Positions 11,195 through 20,772 of a stretch of DNA of 64,000 nt are shown here, piece after piece; within the stretch, counting starts at the first letter, position 1; every line of letters starts with the position of its first letter. Source of the stretch: Erythrobacteraceae bacterium WH01K (GTDB lineage: Bacteria > Pseudomonadota > Alphaproteobacteria > Sphingomonadales > Sphingomonadaceae). The stretch is taken from NCBI GenBank assembly GCA_027941995.1, contig CP115966.1, forward strand, positions 2,170,001 through 2,234,000, written 5' to 3'. The notes beneath the pieces were generated by a model. The model saw only the letters and a program-made list of their open reading frames with translations, was not told the DNA's origin and made no database searches. The position numbers and the translations under genes were made by a program.

Positions 11195-12039
11195 TTTCCG
11201 CGCACCTCGCCAAGCCGCGCCAGCGCGCGGGGAATCGTCGGTCCGCCGCAATAGAGGAGCGCGGGATCGAACCGCTCCACCCGCATTTCCGGCAAAGCCT
11301 CCAAGGCTGGATGCGATTGCGAGCGTTCCCGGCCCGCAACCAGCAGCAGGTCCGGAGGATCCGCCAGCATCGCTTCCAGCGGCAGGTAATCCGCCTGGCC
11401 CAGGCCCCGCGCCGCGGAATGGCTCGCAAATCCCGCCTGCCGCATCATGTGCGAGACCAGCGCGCCGTCGCCCGGCACGATGCCGCCCGGCTGCCAGAGG
11501 ACGGCGGAGACTTGCGGGCCAACCCGGGCCGCCTCCGCCCATCTCTCTTGCATTCGCCCGGCCAGCGCCTCTCCGGCGGGCCCGGCCTGTGCGACCTCCG
11601 CGAGGGAACGGACCTGCGCCACACTCTCTTCGAGCGAAGACGCGATGCCTACCGTTTCGACGCGAATGCCGAGATCGGCGAAGGCTGCCCGCGTGGCAGG
11701 CGCAAGGAAGCTCGACGCGACCACCACGTCGGGACCGAGTGCCAGCACTTCCTCGACCGTGCCGCCCGTGGCCGGGAACTGCCTCGCAAGATCGACATCC
11801 ATCGAGGTCGCCTGCGGATCGTGGCTGTAATGCGATACTGCGGCCAGCCGCTCAGGCGCGATTTCGGCAAGGATCGCATCGGCGCACGGGTTCAGGCTGA
11901 CGACGGAAGGGCCAACGGGAGACGGGCGCGCTTCTTCGCTTTCGGCAATCCGCGCCTCGGCTCTGCTGTCGGCAGGCGCGCACCCTGCCAGCGGAACGAT
12001 GCCCGCCAGCAGAGCCACGCCCACCAATCGCGCCTTCAC
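11191..12039 (-). CDS. btuF: Cobalamin-binding periplasmic lipoprotein BtuF
   Basis: A 282-residue solute-binding protein of the BtuF/FhuD/TroA class. The start is GTG at 12037-12039, overlapping the btuB stop (GTGA). A short signal ends in the lipobox LAGC, so the protein is probably anchored by lipid rather than free. The body begins SLNPCADAILAEIAPERLAAVSHYS, which is typical of the first lobe of BtuF. LGPDVVVASS fits the expected mid-lobe strand, and a C-terminal GGPTIPRAL segment follows. It captures B12 delivered by BtuB and hands it to BtuCD. Assignment to cobalamin rests on the fold plus operon context. Confidence 0.85.
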   Translation of the reverse strand: MKARLVGVALLAGIVPLAGCAPADSRAEARIAESEEARPSPVGPSVVSLNPCADAILAEIAPERLAAVSHYSHDPQATSMDVDLARQFPATGGTVEEVLALGPDVVVASSFLAPATRAAFADLGIRVETVGIASSLEESVAQVRSLAEVAQAGPAGEALAGRMQERWAEAARVGPQVSAVLWQPGGIVPGDGALVSHMMRQAGFASHSAARGLGQADYLPLEAMLADPPDLLLVAGRERSQSHPALEALPEMRVERFDPALLYCGGPTIPRALARLGEVRGK

Positions 12040-13937
12040 AGGCGCAGCCGCGCGCCGATATAGCCGGTCCTGCCCGGCGTGCCGTATCCCGCGCTCACCT
12101 CGTAATCGACGTCGAACAGATTCTCGATCCGCCCGAACAGTTCGAATTGGGGCGCCAGCGGCCAGCTCGCCCGCAGGTCCGTCACCACGTAGCCATCCAG
12201 CCGCGCCGTGTTGCCGATATTGTCGAAACTGTCACTCACCAGCCGTACGTCGCCGCCCAGCGTCAAGTCGGCCGGCCCCGTCCAGTCGATCGAAGCGGTC
12301 AGCGCATGTTCGGGCCGGCGCGCCAGCCGGTTGCCCTCGTTCGCCCCACCCGGCGTGCGGTCGCGCGATTCGGTATAGCTGTAGGCCAGCCGGGTCGACA
12401 GACGCTCGTCCAGCTGCTTGCCCGCCTCGATCTCGAACCCCTCCGAGCGCGCCTCCCCGACATTGAGGTAAAAACCGAACCGGCCATCGTCGCACAACGG
12501 GTCGACCACGCTAAAGCAGCTGGCGAAATCGATGAGGTTTTCGGTATCGCGCCGAAACACCGTCAGGGCTGCGTAGCCATCCTGCGACCGGTCGCCATAG
12601 GCGAGGCCCACATCGTAGCTGGTGCTGCGCGCAGGCTCGAGCGCCGGGTTGCCGAAATCGGAGAACAGCTGGAACAGCGAGGGGGACTTGAAGCCTTCTC
12701 CCATACTGGCCCGTGCGCGCAGGTTCGGCGCAATCTCGTAGCTGATGTCGCCGCCGAAACTGGTTGTGCCGTCGAAATCTTCCGGATCGTCGAACCGGGC
12801 ACCGATGCGCCCGGACAGCGGGCCGAACTCGATCCCGATCTGGCCATAGATGCCGAAAATGCTGGTGGATGCCCCGTCAATGCCGTCGGAAAAAGAGCTC
12901 CATTCGTACTCGCCGCCGAAATTGACGAGCAACGGGCCGATCGGTCGCCATTCGCCGCGCGCTTCCACCCGGTCCTGATTCCCGTCCGAGGTGAAGGATG
13001 GGCCGGGGCCGAAGGCTGGATCGAAATTGGCCCGTTCGGTGTCGGCGAAGGAATAGAGCGTCCGCAGGAACAGCGGGCCAGTATCGCGCTGAATTCCGAC
13101 GGCGCCCGAATATTGCTGCGTTTCCTGCGTGCCGAGTGTGTCGGCAAGTGCGAAATTGGGCGGCGGAAAACCGTCGAGATCGAGCTCGCCCTCGGCATAG
13201 CGACCCGAGACGAATATCTCGCTTGTCCGGTCGAGATAGATCCGCCCGCGCCCGGTGATCGCATATTGCTCGAATCCGTCGGCCTCGGTGCCGCCGGATG
13301 CAGCGGAAAAACCGTCGGTGCTGATGTAGCTTCCCGCGAGTCCCAGGAAGCCGCGCTCGTGCTCGAAGCCGCCCGAACCCTGAAGGTAGAGGCTGTCGCG
13401 CTCGCCATACTCGGCGCTGGCCTCGAGGCCGGTCGCCGCGCGTGTCTTCACTGCGAGGACACCGCCGATTGCGTCGCTGCCCCAAACTGTCGAGTTGGAG
13501 CTGCGCAGGAGATCGATCGATTCGATCGTTCCGGGGATCAGGTTGCCGAAATCGAAGCCGCCAGCCGTGGAGGCCGGGTCGCCCACCTCGACCCCGTCGA
13601 TCAGCACCAGCAGCTGGTCGCCCTCGGCGCCGCGCACGCGCACGCTGGTAAGCGAGCCCAGCCCGCCATTGCCGGTGATCGTGACCCCCGGCGCACGGCG
13701 CAGGACGCGGGTGATATCGGCGCCCTGCACGCTCTCGATCTCGTCGCGTTCGATGATGGTCACGGGCTGGCCGGTATCCTCTATTTCGGTCGCCACGCCG
13801 GTGACGGTGATAGTGGTCGCCGGGCGATCCTCGAGGAATTCGGAATAGTCGTTGCGAATGTCGGGTTCGCCCTCCTGCGCGCTGAGCGGCGCGATGGCGA
13901 TGGCTGAACAACCGATTAGGAACAGAAATTTACGCAC
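12036..13937 (-). CDS. btuB: TonB-dependent cobalamin receptor BtuB
   Basis: A 633-residue outer-membrane receptor. I chose the GTG at 13935-13937 because it follows GGAGGT at ideal spacing and gives a clean signal peptide ending in LSAQ; longer frames reach into the riboswitch. A TonB box (TTITVTG) is followed by the plug domain (RVLRRAPGVTITGNGGLGSLTSVRVRG broken by short loops; VLIDGVEVGDP) and then beta strands rich in aromatic residues. The C terminus ends YIGARLRL, with the typical barrel-closing strand. It takes up B12 across the outer membrane with TonB-ExbBD energy. Expression should be shut off by cobalamin through the riboswitch about 110 bp upstream. Confidence 0.92.
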   Translation of the reverse strand: MRKFLFLIGCSAIAIAPLSAQEGEPDIRNDYSEFLEDRPATTITVTGVATEIEDTGQPVTIIERDEIESVQGADITRVLRRAPGVTITGNGGLGSLTSVRVRGAEGDQLLVLIDGVEVGDPASTAGGFDFGNLIPGTIESIDLLRSSNSTVWGSDAIGGVLAVKTRAATGLEASAEYGERDSLYLQGSGGFEHERGFLGLAGSYISTDGFSAASGGTEADGFEQYAITGRGRIYLDRTSEIFVSGRYAEGELDLDGFPPPNFALADTLGTQETQQYSGAVGIQRDTGPLFLRTLYSFADTERANFDPAFGPGPSFTSDGNQDRVEARGEWRPIGPLLVNFGGEYEWSSFSDGIDGASTSIFGIYGQIGIEFGPLSGRIGARFDDPEDFDGTTSFGGDISYEIAPNLRARASMGEGFKSPSLFQLFSDFGNPALEPARSTSYDVGLAYGDRSQDGYAALTVFRRDTENLIDFASCFSVVDPLCDDGRFGFYLNVGEARSEGFEIEAGKQLDERLSTRLAYSYTESRDRTPGGANEGNRLARRPEHALTASIDWTGPADLTLGGDVRLVSDSFDNIGNTARLDGYVVTDLRASWPLAPQFELFGRIENLFDVDYEVSAGYGTPGRTGYIGARLRL

Positions 13938-14047
13938 GATACCTCCGTCAAAAGCACAAGCGTCGCCCATGACGGCGGACAGACCCTCGCGGTCTGCCCA
14001 TCGATCCGTTGCCGTCGGTACACCCCGCCCGCGGCTCAAGCGACTGT

Positions 14048-14228
14048 CGACAGGCAGGTTTCCTGGCTCCCGGATCATCGGCCCGCCCTCGCCTTCCCGC
14101 CCGGTGGACAGTGGCATTTTGGGAGCGCGCCTTCCCGGTCACAGTTGCGGGGGCAGCAGGGGATTTGCCGGCCGAACGGCCCGCTCACCCCTTTCCCTCT
14201 TAGCCGCGCTTTCACACGGCACCCATGA
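14048..14228 (-). promoter_or_regulatory. Cobalamin (AdoCbl) riboswitch in the btuB leader
   Basis: Read on the minus strand, the element begins with GGGTGCCGTGTGAAAG, followed by AAGAGGGAA. Further down it has TGCCACTG and closes with the B12 box AGCCAGGAAACCTGCC (14053-14068). These blocks occur in the order and spacing of known cobalamin riboswitches. The element sits between the likely promoter (right of 14230) and the btuB GTG. When cobalamin is bound it is expected to reduce expression of btuB-F-C-D, probably by hiding the ribosome binding site, since no terminator-like T tract is seen before btuB. Confidence 0.93.
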
Positions 14229-14424
14229 CAGGCCTGCGCCCCTAGCCCCGGCAGGCGTCCGGCGCAAGCGGCCGCGGCAGGCGTTAACCCGGTCCTTACC
14301 CTGAATCTTAAGCGCGCAATCCGGTCTGTCCCTCTAGGGGACGGGGCCCAAACCCGCGCTCGCGCGGGAGGCTGGTCGCCCCTAGATACGTCTGCCCCCA
14401 CGAAGCCAAGCACCGGATATCCGT

Positions 14425-15633
14425 TTGACCCCTCGCTCCACCGCTCCTGCCCCCACCCTTGCAGGTCCCCGCGCCTCGCGCAGGGTCGATCGCAAGCGGC
14501 TGGGGCCAAAGTCGCGGGCCGCGCTCATCCTGGCGGCGGCAGTCGGTGTTCCGGCCTTTGCAGCACCGGGCGAATGGCGCGCCTTCGGACCGGAAGCCGA
14601 ACAGGCCGAACCGGCTTCTGTCACCCCCATGCCGTTTGAAGAAGCCGGCAGCAGCTTCCCCGGATCGGCGTTCTACTACCTCGACGATACACCGGATCTC
14701 GCTGTCCAGTCCCGGCCGCTCGATACAAGGTCCGGTGCAGGTTTCGGATCGGGAACGCTGGCCGACGGGGTGGACGTCTTCAATCCGCTCGAAGTCATGT
14801 CCGGCGACCCGGCACAGGCTGTCGAAATCCGCGATGCCGGGCCGGCGGCACGAGCCTTCCGTTCCGGTGGGACCGGCCTCGACAAGGCGCGTGCGCTCCA
14901 ATGCCTGACGCAGGCGGTCTATTACGAAGCGGCAAGCGAGAGCACGGGCGGACAGAAGGCGGTCGCCCAGGTCGTGCTCAATCGCGTGATGCATCCGACC
15001 TACCCCGCCAGTGTGTGCGGCGTCGTCTACCAGGGCAGCGAGCGGCGGACCGGCTGCCAGTTCACCTTCACCTGCGACGGCAGCATGGCGCGCAAGCCGT
15101 CGGCCAGCGGCTGGGCCCGTGCGCGGCGCGTCGCGGCAGAGGCGCTGGCAGGCGATGTCTACACGCCCGTTGGCTATGCCACGCATTATCATACGACGTG
15201 GATCAATCCCTACTGGGCCAGCAGCCTCGACCATATCGGCACGATCGGCGCGCACCGCTTCTATCGCTGGAAAGGCAGCGCGGGCCGGCCCGGCGCGTTC
15301 CGCACTGCCTATGTCGGCGGCGAACGCATTCCGCGCCCCTCGCCCCGCAGTGCGGAGCCCCTGCCTGCATCGGCTGCCGACATGGCGCAGACGGCATCTG
15401 CAACCGATCCGGTCGCGCTGGCCCGCGCTTACGAGGAAGCCCGCGCGAAGGCCGCAGCGGAGGCGGGACGGCGCGCGCCGCCACCGGTCTACACCGCGAA
15501 GGTAGAGGCCGCGGGCGGAGACGCGCAGTTCACCGCAGAGAAACTGCCGGGCGCAGGGGCCGTACGCCCCGAATACGCCAATGCCGGACAATGGAAACCG
15601 GGCGCCGGAAATGGCGGGAATGCGGGCCAATAA
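14425..15633 (+). CDS. SleB-type cell wall hydrolase
   Basis: 402 residues from a TTG at 14425, the best start available: an in-frame stop lies at 14383 and no ATG exists before the signal sequence. A cationic leader and hydrophobic segment (AALILAAAVG) end in AFA, so the protein is exported. The hydrolase domain lies at about 150-290. It contains CLTQAVYYEAASES with the expected catalytic Glu, QVVLNRVMHPTYP, and a CGVVYQG...CQFTFTCDG Cys cluster, and matches the Hydrolase_2/SleB family. In Gram-negatives these cut peptidoglycan side stems or glycan during growth or division. The C-terminal 100 residues are Ala/Pro-rich and low complexity. The leader between 14328 and 14375 holds two short GC hairpins without T tracts. 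Confidence 0.85.
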   Translation: MTPRSTAPAPTLAGPRASRRVDRKRLGPKSRAALILAAAVGVPAFAAPGEWRAFGPEAEQAEPASVTPMPFEEAGSSFPGSAFYYLDDTPDLAVQSRPLDTRSGAGFGSGTLADGVDVFNPLEVMSGDPAQAVEIRDAGPAARAFRSGGTGLDKARALQCLTQAVYYEAASESTGGQKAVAQVVLNRVMHPTYPASVCGVVYQGSERRTGCQFTFTCDGSMARKPSASGWARARRVAAEALAGDVYTPVGYATHYHTTWINPYWASSLDHIGTIGAHRFYRWKGSAGRPGAFRTAYVGGERIPRPSPRSAEPLPASAADMAQTASATDPVALARAYEEARAKAAAEAGRRAPPPVYTAKVEAAGGDAQFTAEKLPGAGAVRPEYANAGQWKPGAGNGGNAGQ

Positions 15634-15780
15634 CCACCTGCACCCAAAACTTAATGGTCGCATAACCTTAAGCGGAAACAGGTGCTTAGCCCCCTATCCC
15701 TAAGACAGTTCCCGCCCCGGCTGCCGACAGGCTCCATCGCCTCGCAGCCCGATAGATCACGTCGCAGAAAGCCATACATC

Positions 15781-16104
15781 ATGTCGATTCGTTTCGCCGC
15801 CGCCCGCCGCCGGACATGGTCCCCCGTCGCCCGCGCCCTGGCCCGCCGCGCGCGGGGCCGGGCCGCGAACGACAATCTGGACGGCGCGATCGTCGACACC
15901 GACAAACTGCTGCGCGCGGCGCTCGAGCAGTTCCAGGTTCATGGCCTGGGTGCGGCAGACCACGCCTTTGCCAAGGCGGAACGGGCACTGCTGAGCAATG
16001 CGCGCGACGAATTCGAGAAATGGCATTCGATTTGCCGTGCACTGGACCGGCCCATGGCCGACCGCCTGGCCATGCGGCAAAGGATGCTGGACGCCTGCGC
16101 CTGA
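15781..16104 (+). CDS. Small Arg-rich hypothetical protein
   Basis: 107 residues. The first 30 are strongly basic (ARRRTW, ARRARGRAAND), and the remainder looks helical and contains a repeated Ala/Glu/Leu pattern (LLRAALEQFQ, AFAKAERALL). There is no signal peptide, membrane segment or known motif. ATG 15781 was chosen because the upstream extension has no support. The protein could bind nucleic acid through its basic start, but this is only composition. It lies between two co-directional genes, with about 90 bp to the next. Confidence 0.6.
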   Translation: MSIRFAAARRRTWSPVARALARRARGRAANDNLDGAIVDTDKLLRAALEQFQVHGLGAADHAFAKAERALLSNARDEFEKWHSICRALDRPMADRLAMRQRMLDACA

Positions 16105-16191
16105 CCGGCACGCCGGAGCGATGACCCATTTTGCAAAATCATTGTCGGTCGATTAACTGAAAAATGACGCTTTCGCCCTAATCCGGGCGTC

Positions 16192-18171
16192 ATGCGAACG
16201 ACGCAGAAGATCAAATGGCTGCGTGACATGGTGAGCCGCAAGCTGGGCGCGGACGCGATGAACGAGCAGGTCCGCCGGACCCTCGTGTCGTCGCTCTACA
16301 CCCAGCCATCCAGCCTTGCGATCGGTGCGTTCAACGGCATTCTCGTCAGCCTGGCCGCGGCCTGGTTCGTGCAGGATGCGGTCTTTACTGCAGTCGCGGT
16401 TGCGATGACGGTCTCTGCCCTGGTCCGCGTTGCCGTGGCGTTCGCCATCAACCCGGACAACGCCCGGCACAGCACCGACAAGCTTGAATTGCTCTACGAG
16501 ATCGGCGCCTTCGCCTATGCGGGATTGTTCGGCCTGCTGGCGGGAATGGCGATCGTGATGGGCGCAGGCGCGGGCGTCGAGGTCCTGCTGGTCGGTCACG
16601 CCCTGTGCTACGGGACCGGAATTTCCGCACGCAATGCAGGCCGTCCCGTGATTGCGCTGGGCCAGATGGTCCTGTGTTTCGCACCCATCGGCACCGGCGC
16701 AGCGATAGCGGCCACGCCCGCCTATCTCGTGTTGGCGGCAACCATACCTTTTGCGATGCTCGCCATGGTGGCGATCACCAGCAATACCTTCTTGACCCTA
16801 TACCAGTCGATCGCGCACGCGCAGGCCAGCCGCACCATGGCGACCAAGATGGAACGCCTCGCCAGGACCGACGTGGTGACGGGCCTCGCCAACCGGGCCG
16901 GACTGAACCATGCGCTGGTGCAGGCCATCATGAATGTCCCGCGGGAGCGGCAGATCGCCCTGTTCTGGCTCGATCTCGACCGCTTCAAGGAAGTGAACGA
17001 CCTTCTGGGCCACCATACGGGAGACCGGGTACTGGCGAAAACGGCAGACCGGCTGCAATCGGTCGTGCCGGCCGGGAGCACGGTTTCGCGGTTTGGCGGG
17101 GACGAATTCGTGATCGTGAGCGAAGTCGACGACCGCTCCGCCTGCGAGGCGCTGGCCGTGCGGATCCTGGACGAACTTCATCGCCCGATGGAATTCGACC
17201 GCGAGCGGCTGGAAGTCAGCTGCTCCATCGGCATCGCCCTGATGCCGGAAGACGGTGAGGATGCGGACACGCTGCTCCAGCACGCCGACCTGGCGCTGTA
17301 CGATGCCAAGATGGGCGGGCGCGGTCGCAGCCGGTTCTTCGATCCGTCCATGACCCGCGATCTGGCCAACAGGCGCGAGATCGAGGCTGAACTGCGCGCC
17401 GCGATCCAGCGCGACGAACTGTCGATTTTCTTCCAGCCGATCGTCGACCTGCAGACCGGCAAGATCCGCACCTTCGAAGCGCTGGTCCGCTGGTTCCACC
17501 CGGTCAAGGGTGAGCTGCGGCCCGACCAGTTCATTCCCGTCGCGGAAGAGACAGGCGTCATCGTCACCCTGGGGAACTGGATCACGAAGCAGGCAGCGAA
17601 GGCCTGTGCCGGTTGGCCGGAAGACGTGACGGTCGCCGTCAACCTGTCGCCCCTGCAGATCAAGGCTCCCGGTGCGGCACTGGGAATCGTGGCTGCCCTG
17701 CGCGAGGCCGGGCTTGCCCCGCACCGTCTCGAACTCGAAATCACCGAAAGCGTGCTGGTCGACGACAACAGCGCGACCGAGCGGTTCATCGGCGACCTTT
17801 CCGCAAAGGGCGTGCGGTTCGCGATGGACGATTTCGGGAAGGGGTACTCCTCGCTCGGCTATATCAACAAATATCCGTTCTCGAAAATCAAGGTGGATCG
17901 CAGCTTCGTGTCCGGCCCCGATATCGGCCGCAAGACGCAGGCCATCATCCATGCCGTGGCCGAACTGGGGTCGCAGCTGGACATGGAAATCGTGGCCGAG
18001 GGGCTGGAAAAGGCCGAGCAGGTCGAATCCGTGCGCGCCGCCGGCTGCACGCTGGGCCAGGGATATTATTTCAGCCGCGCCGTGCCGGACTATCTTGCCG
18101 CCATGCTGCTGGCACAGGAACGCGGCGAGCACGGGTCTGCGATCGGCAGAGGTTTGCAGGCAACCGGCTGA
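16192..18171 (+). CDS. Membrane GGDEF-EAL cyclic-di-GMP protein
   Basis: 659 residues. An N-terminal region (about 30-200) carries five or six hydrophobic segments and acts as a membrane sensor. The GGDEF domain has an intact active site (FGGDEF near residue 302) but no RxxD inhibitory site five residues upstream. The EAL domain starts with FEALVRW near 429 and keeps the residues needed for phosphodiesterase activity: NLSPLQIK, EITES, DDFGKGYSSL, KVDRSFV and AEGLE. It may therefore both make and break cyclic-di-GMP; in most such pairs one activity dominates, and sequence alone cannot tell which. The upstream region contains TTTTGCAAAATC (from 16127) and a TTAAC motif. No operon partner. Confidence 0.92.
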   Translation: MRTTQKIKWLRDMVSRKLGADAMNEQVRRTLVSSLYTQPSSLAIGAFNGILVSLAAAWFVQDAVFTAVAVAMTVSALVRVAVAFAINPDNARHSTDKLELLYEIGAFAYAGLFGLLAGMAIVMGAGAGVEVLLVGHALCYGTGISARNAGRPVIALGQMVLCFAPIGTGAAIAATPAYLVLAATIPFAMLAMVAITSNTFLTLYQSIAHAQASRTMATKMERLARTDVVTGLANRAGLNHALVQAIMNVPRERQIALFWLDLDRFKEVNDLLGHHTGDRVLAKTADRLQSVVPAGSTVSRFGGDEFVIVSEVDDRSACEALAVRILDELHRPMEFDRERLEVSCSIGIALMPEDGEDADTLLQHADLALYDAKMGGRGRSRFFDPSMTRDLANRREIEAELRAAIQRDELSIFFQPIVDLQTGKIRTFEALVRWFHPVKGELRPDQFIPVAEETGVIVTLGNWITKQAAKACAGWPEDVTVAVNLSPLQIKAPGAALGIVAALREAGLAPHRLELEITESVLVDDNSATERFIGDLSAKGVRFAMDDFGKGYSSLGYINKYPFSKIKVDRSFVSGPDIGRKTQAIIHAVAELGSQLDMEIVAEGLEKAEQVESVRAAGCTLGQGYYFSRAVPDYLAAMLLAQERGEHGSAIGRGLQATG

Positions 18172-19462
<1,291 letters not shown>

Positions 19463-19475
19463 AGAGAGCCTTATA

Positions 19476-19730
19476 GTGAACGCCACTTTGGAAACGGCCC
19501 TCGCGATAGCGGCGATTTTCGGCTTTGTTGCGCCTATCGCGCTACTCGGCCGATATCTCGAGAAAGCCCGACCCATAGCTGCGGCATGTTATTTCGCGAT
19601 TGTCGGTATTTCAGCTTACTATTCGTTGTTGTTTCTGATCGTCGGCATTGTGCTGGTTCCCGTGGCGATAGTGGCCTTCTCGTTTGGCAGACGGCTTCGC
19701 GAGAACGCTACACAGAAGGCGGTCGGTTAA
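19476..19730 (+). CDS. Small hypothetical membrane protein
   Basis: 84 residues starting from GTG 19476, 13 bp after mdh. Hydrophobic segments at about 5-25, 32-45 and 47-70 suggest two or three membrane helices, ending in a basic tail (RRLRENATQK). The N-terminal and loop composition is less GC-biased than mdh. No known motif; function not recognised. Its place inside the TCA cluster could mean co-transcription only. Confidence 0.5.
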   Translation: MNATLETALAIAAIFGFVAPIALLGRYLEKARPIAAACYFAIVGISAYYSLLFLIVGIVLVPVAIVAFSFGRRLRENATQKAVG

Positions 19731-19778
19731 TCGCTGCGCTTAAGATCCGACGGCAAATTAGTTTTACGGAGAGTTTGA

Positions 19779-20669
19779 ATGTCCATCCTGGTAGACAAGA
19801 ACACCAAGGTCATCACGCAAGGAATGACCGGCAACACCGGCACCTTCCACACGCAGCAGGCGCTTGATTACGGGACACAAATGGTTGCGGGCGTGACGCC
19901 GGGCAAAGGCGGCACCGACCATATCGGCCTGCCGCAGTTCAACACCGTGCGCGAAGCCAAGGCCGAAACCGGCGCGACCGCTTCGTGCATCTACGTGCCG
20001 CCGCCCTTCGCAGGCGACGCGATCTGCGAAGCTATCGATGCCGAGATCGAACTGATCATCGCCATCACCGAAGGCATCCCCGTGCTGGACATGGTTCGCG
20101 TGAAGGCTGCACTGGAAGGGTCCAAGTCGCGCCTGATCGGCCCGAACTGCCCCGGCGTGCTGACGCCCGGCGAGTGCAAGATCGGCATCATGCCGGGCAA
20201 GATCTTCCAGAAGGGCAGCGTCGGCGTGGTCAGCCGCTCCGGTACGCTGACCTATGAAGCCGTCCACCAGACCACCATGGTCGGCCTCGGCCAGACGACG
20301 GCCGTCGGTATCGGCGGCGACCCGGTCAACGGCACAAACTTCATCGACGTGCTCGACCTCTTCCTCGACGACGACGAAACGAAGTCGATCATCATGATCG
20401 GCGAGATCGGGGGCAGCGCGGAAGAAGAAGCCGCAGCCTTCATCAAGGAACAGGCTGCCAAGGGCCGCAAGAAGCCCATGGTCGGCTTCATCGCGGGCCG
20501 CACCGCGCCTCCGGGCCGCCGCATGGGTCATGCTGGCGCGATTGTCTCGGGCGGCCAGGGCGGCGCGGACGACAAGATCGCGGCGATGGAAGATGCGGGC
20601 ATCCGTGTCTCGCCCTCGCCCAGCGAGCTCGGCACCACGCTGGATGCCATGCTGAAGGAAATGGCCTGA
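19779..20669 (+). CDS. sucD: Succinyl-CoA synthetase alpha subunit
   Basis: 296 residues, usual length. The CoA-binding Rossmann part begins [15 protein letters not shown] and [10 protein letters not shown]. The phosphorylated active-site histidine is His251 in [10 protein letters not shown], and [13 protein letters not shown] is another hallmark. With the beta subunit it interconverts succinyl-CoA and succinate with nucleotide phosphorylation. The beta gene sucC, normally just upstream, is missing from this position and from the whole window, so it must lie elsewhere. A GGAG site precedes the ATG. Confidence 0.97.
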   Translation: MSILVDKNTKVITQGMTGNTGTFHTQQALDYGTQMVAGVTPGKGGTDHIGLPQFNTVREAKAETGATASCIYVPPPFAGDAICEAIDAEIELIIAITEGIPVLDMVRVKAALEGSKSRLIGPNCPGVLTPGECKIGIMPGKIFQKGSVGVVSRSGTLTYEAVHQTTMVGLGQTTAVGIGGDPVNGTNFIDVLDLFLDDDETKSIIMIGEIGGSAEEEAAAFIKEQAAKGRKKPMVGFIAGRTAPPGRRMGHAGAIVSGGQGGADDKIAAMEDAGIRVSPSPSELGTTLDAMLKEMA

Positions 20670-20772
20670 TTTCGCGACGCGGAAAGGTTTTCTCCTCCCC
20701 GGGAGCCTTCCGCGGCGCCAAGGCATTGAGTGAATAGCCGGCATCGGAGCCGGTGCGAAAGGTCGGCCTGAC

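Noticed and set aside
12147-13907. A 586-codon plus-strand frame opposite btuB
   Set aside because: Low-complexity translation with no signal or motif; btuB and its riboswitch account for the region.
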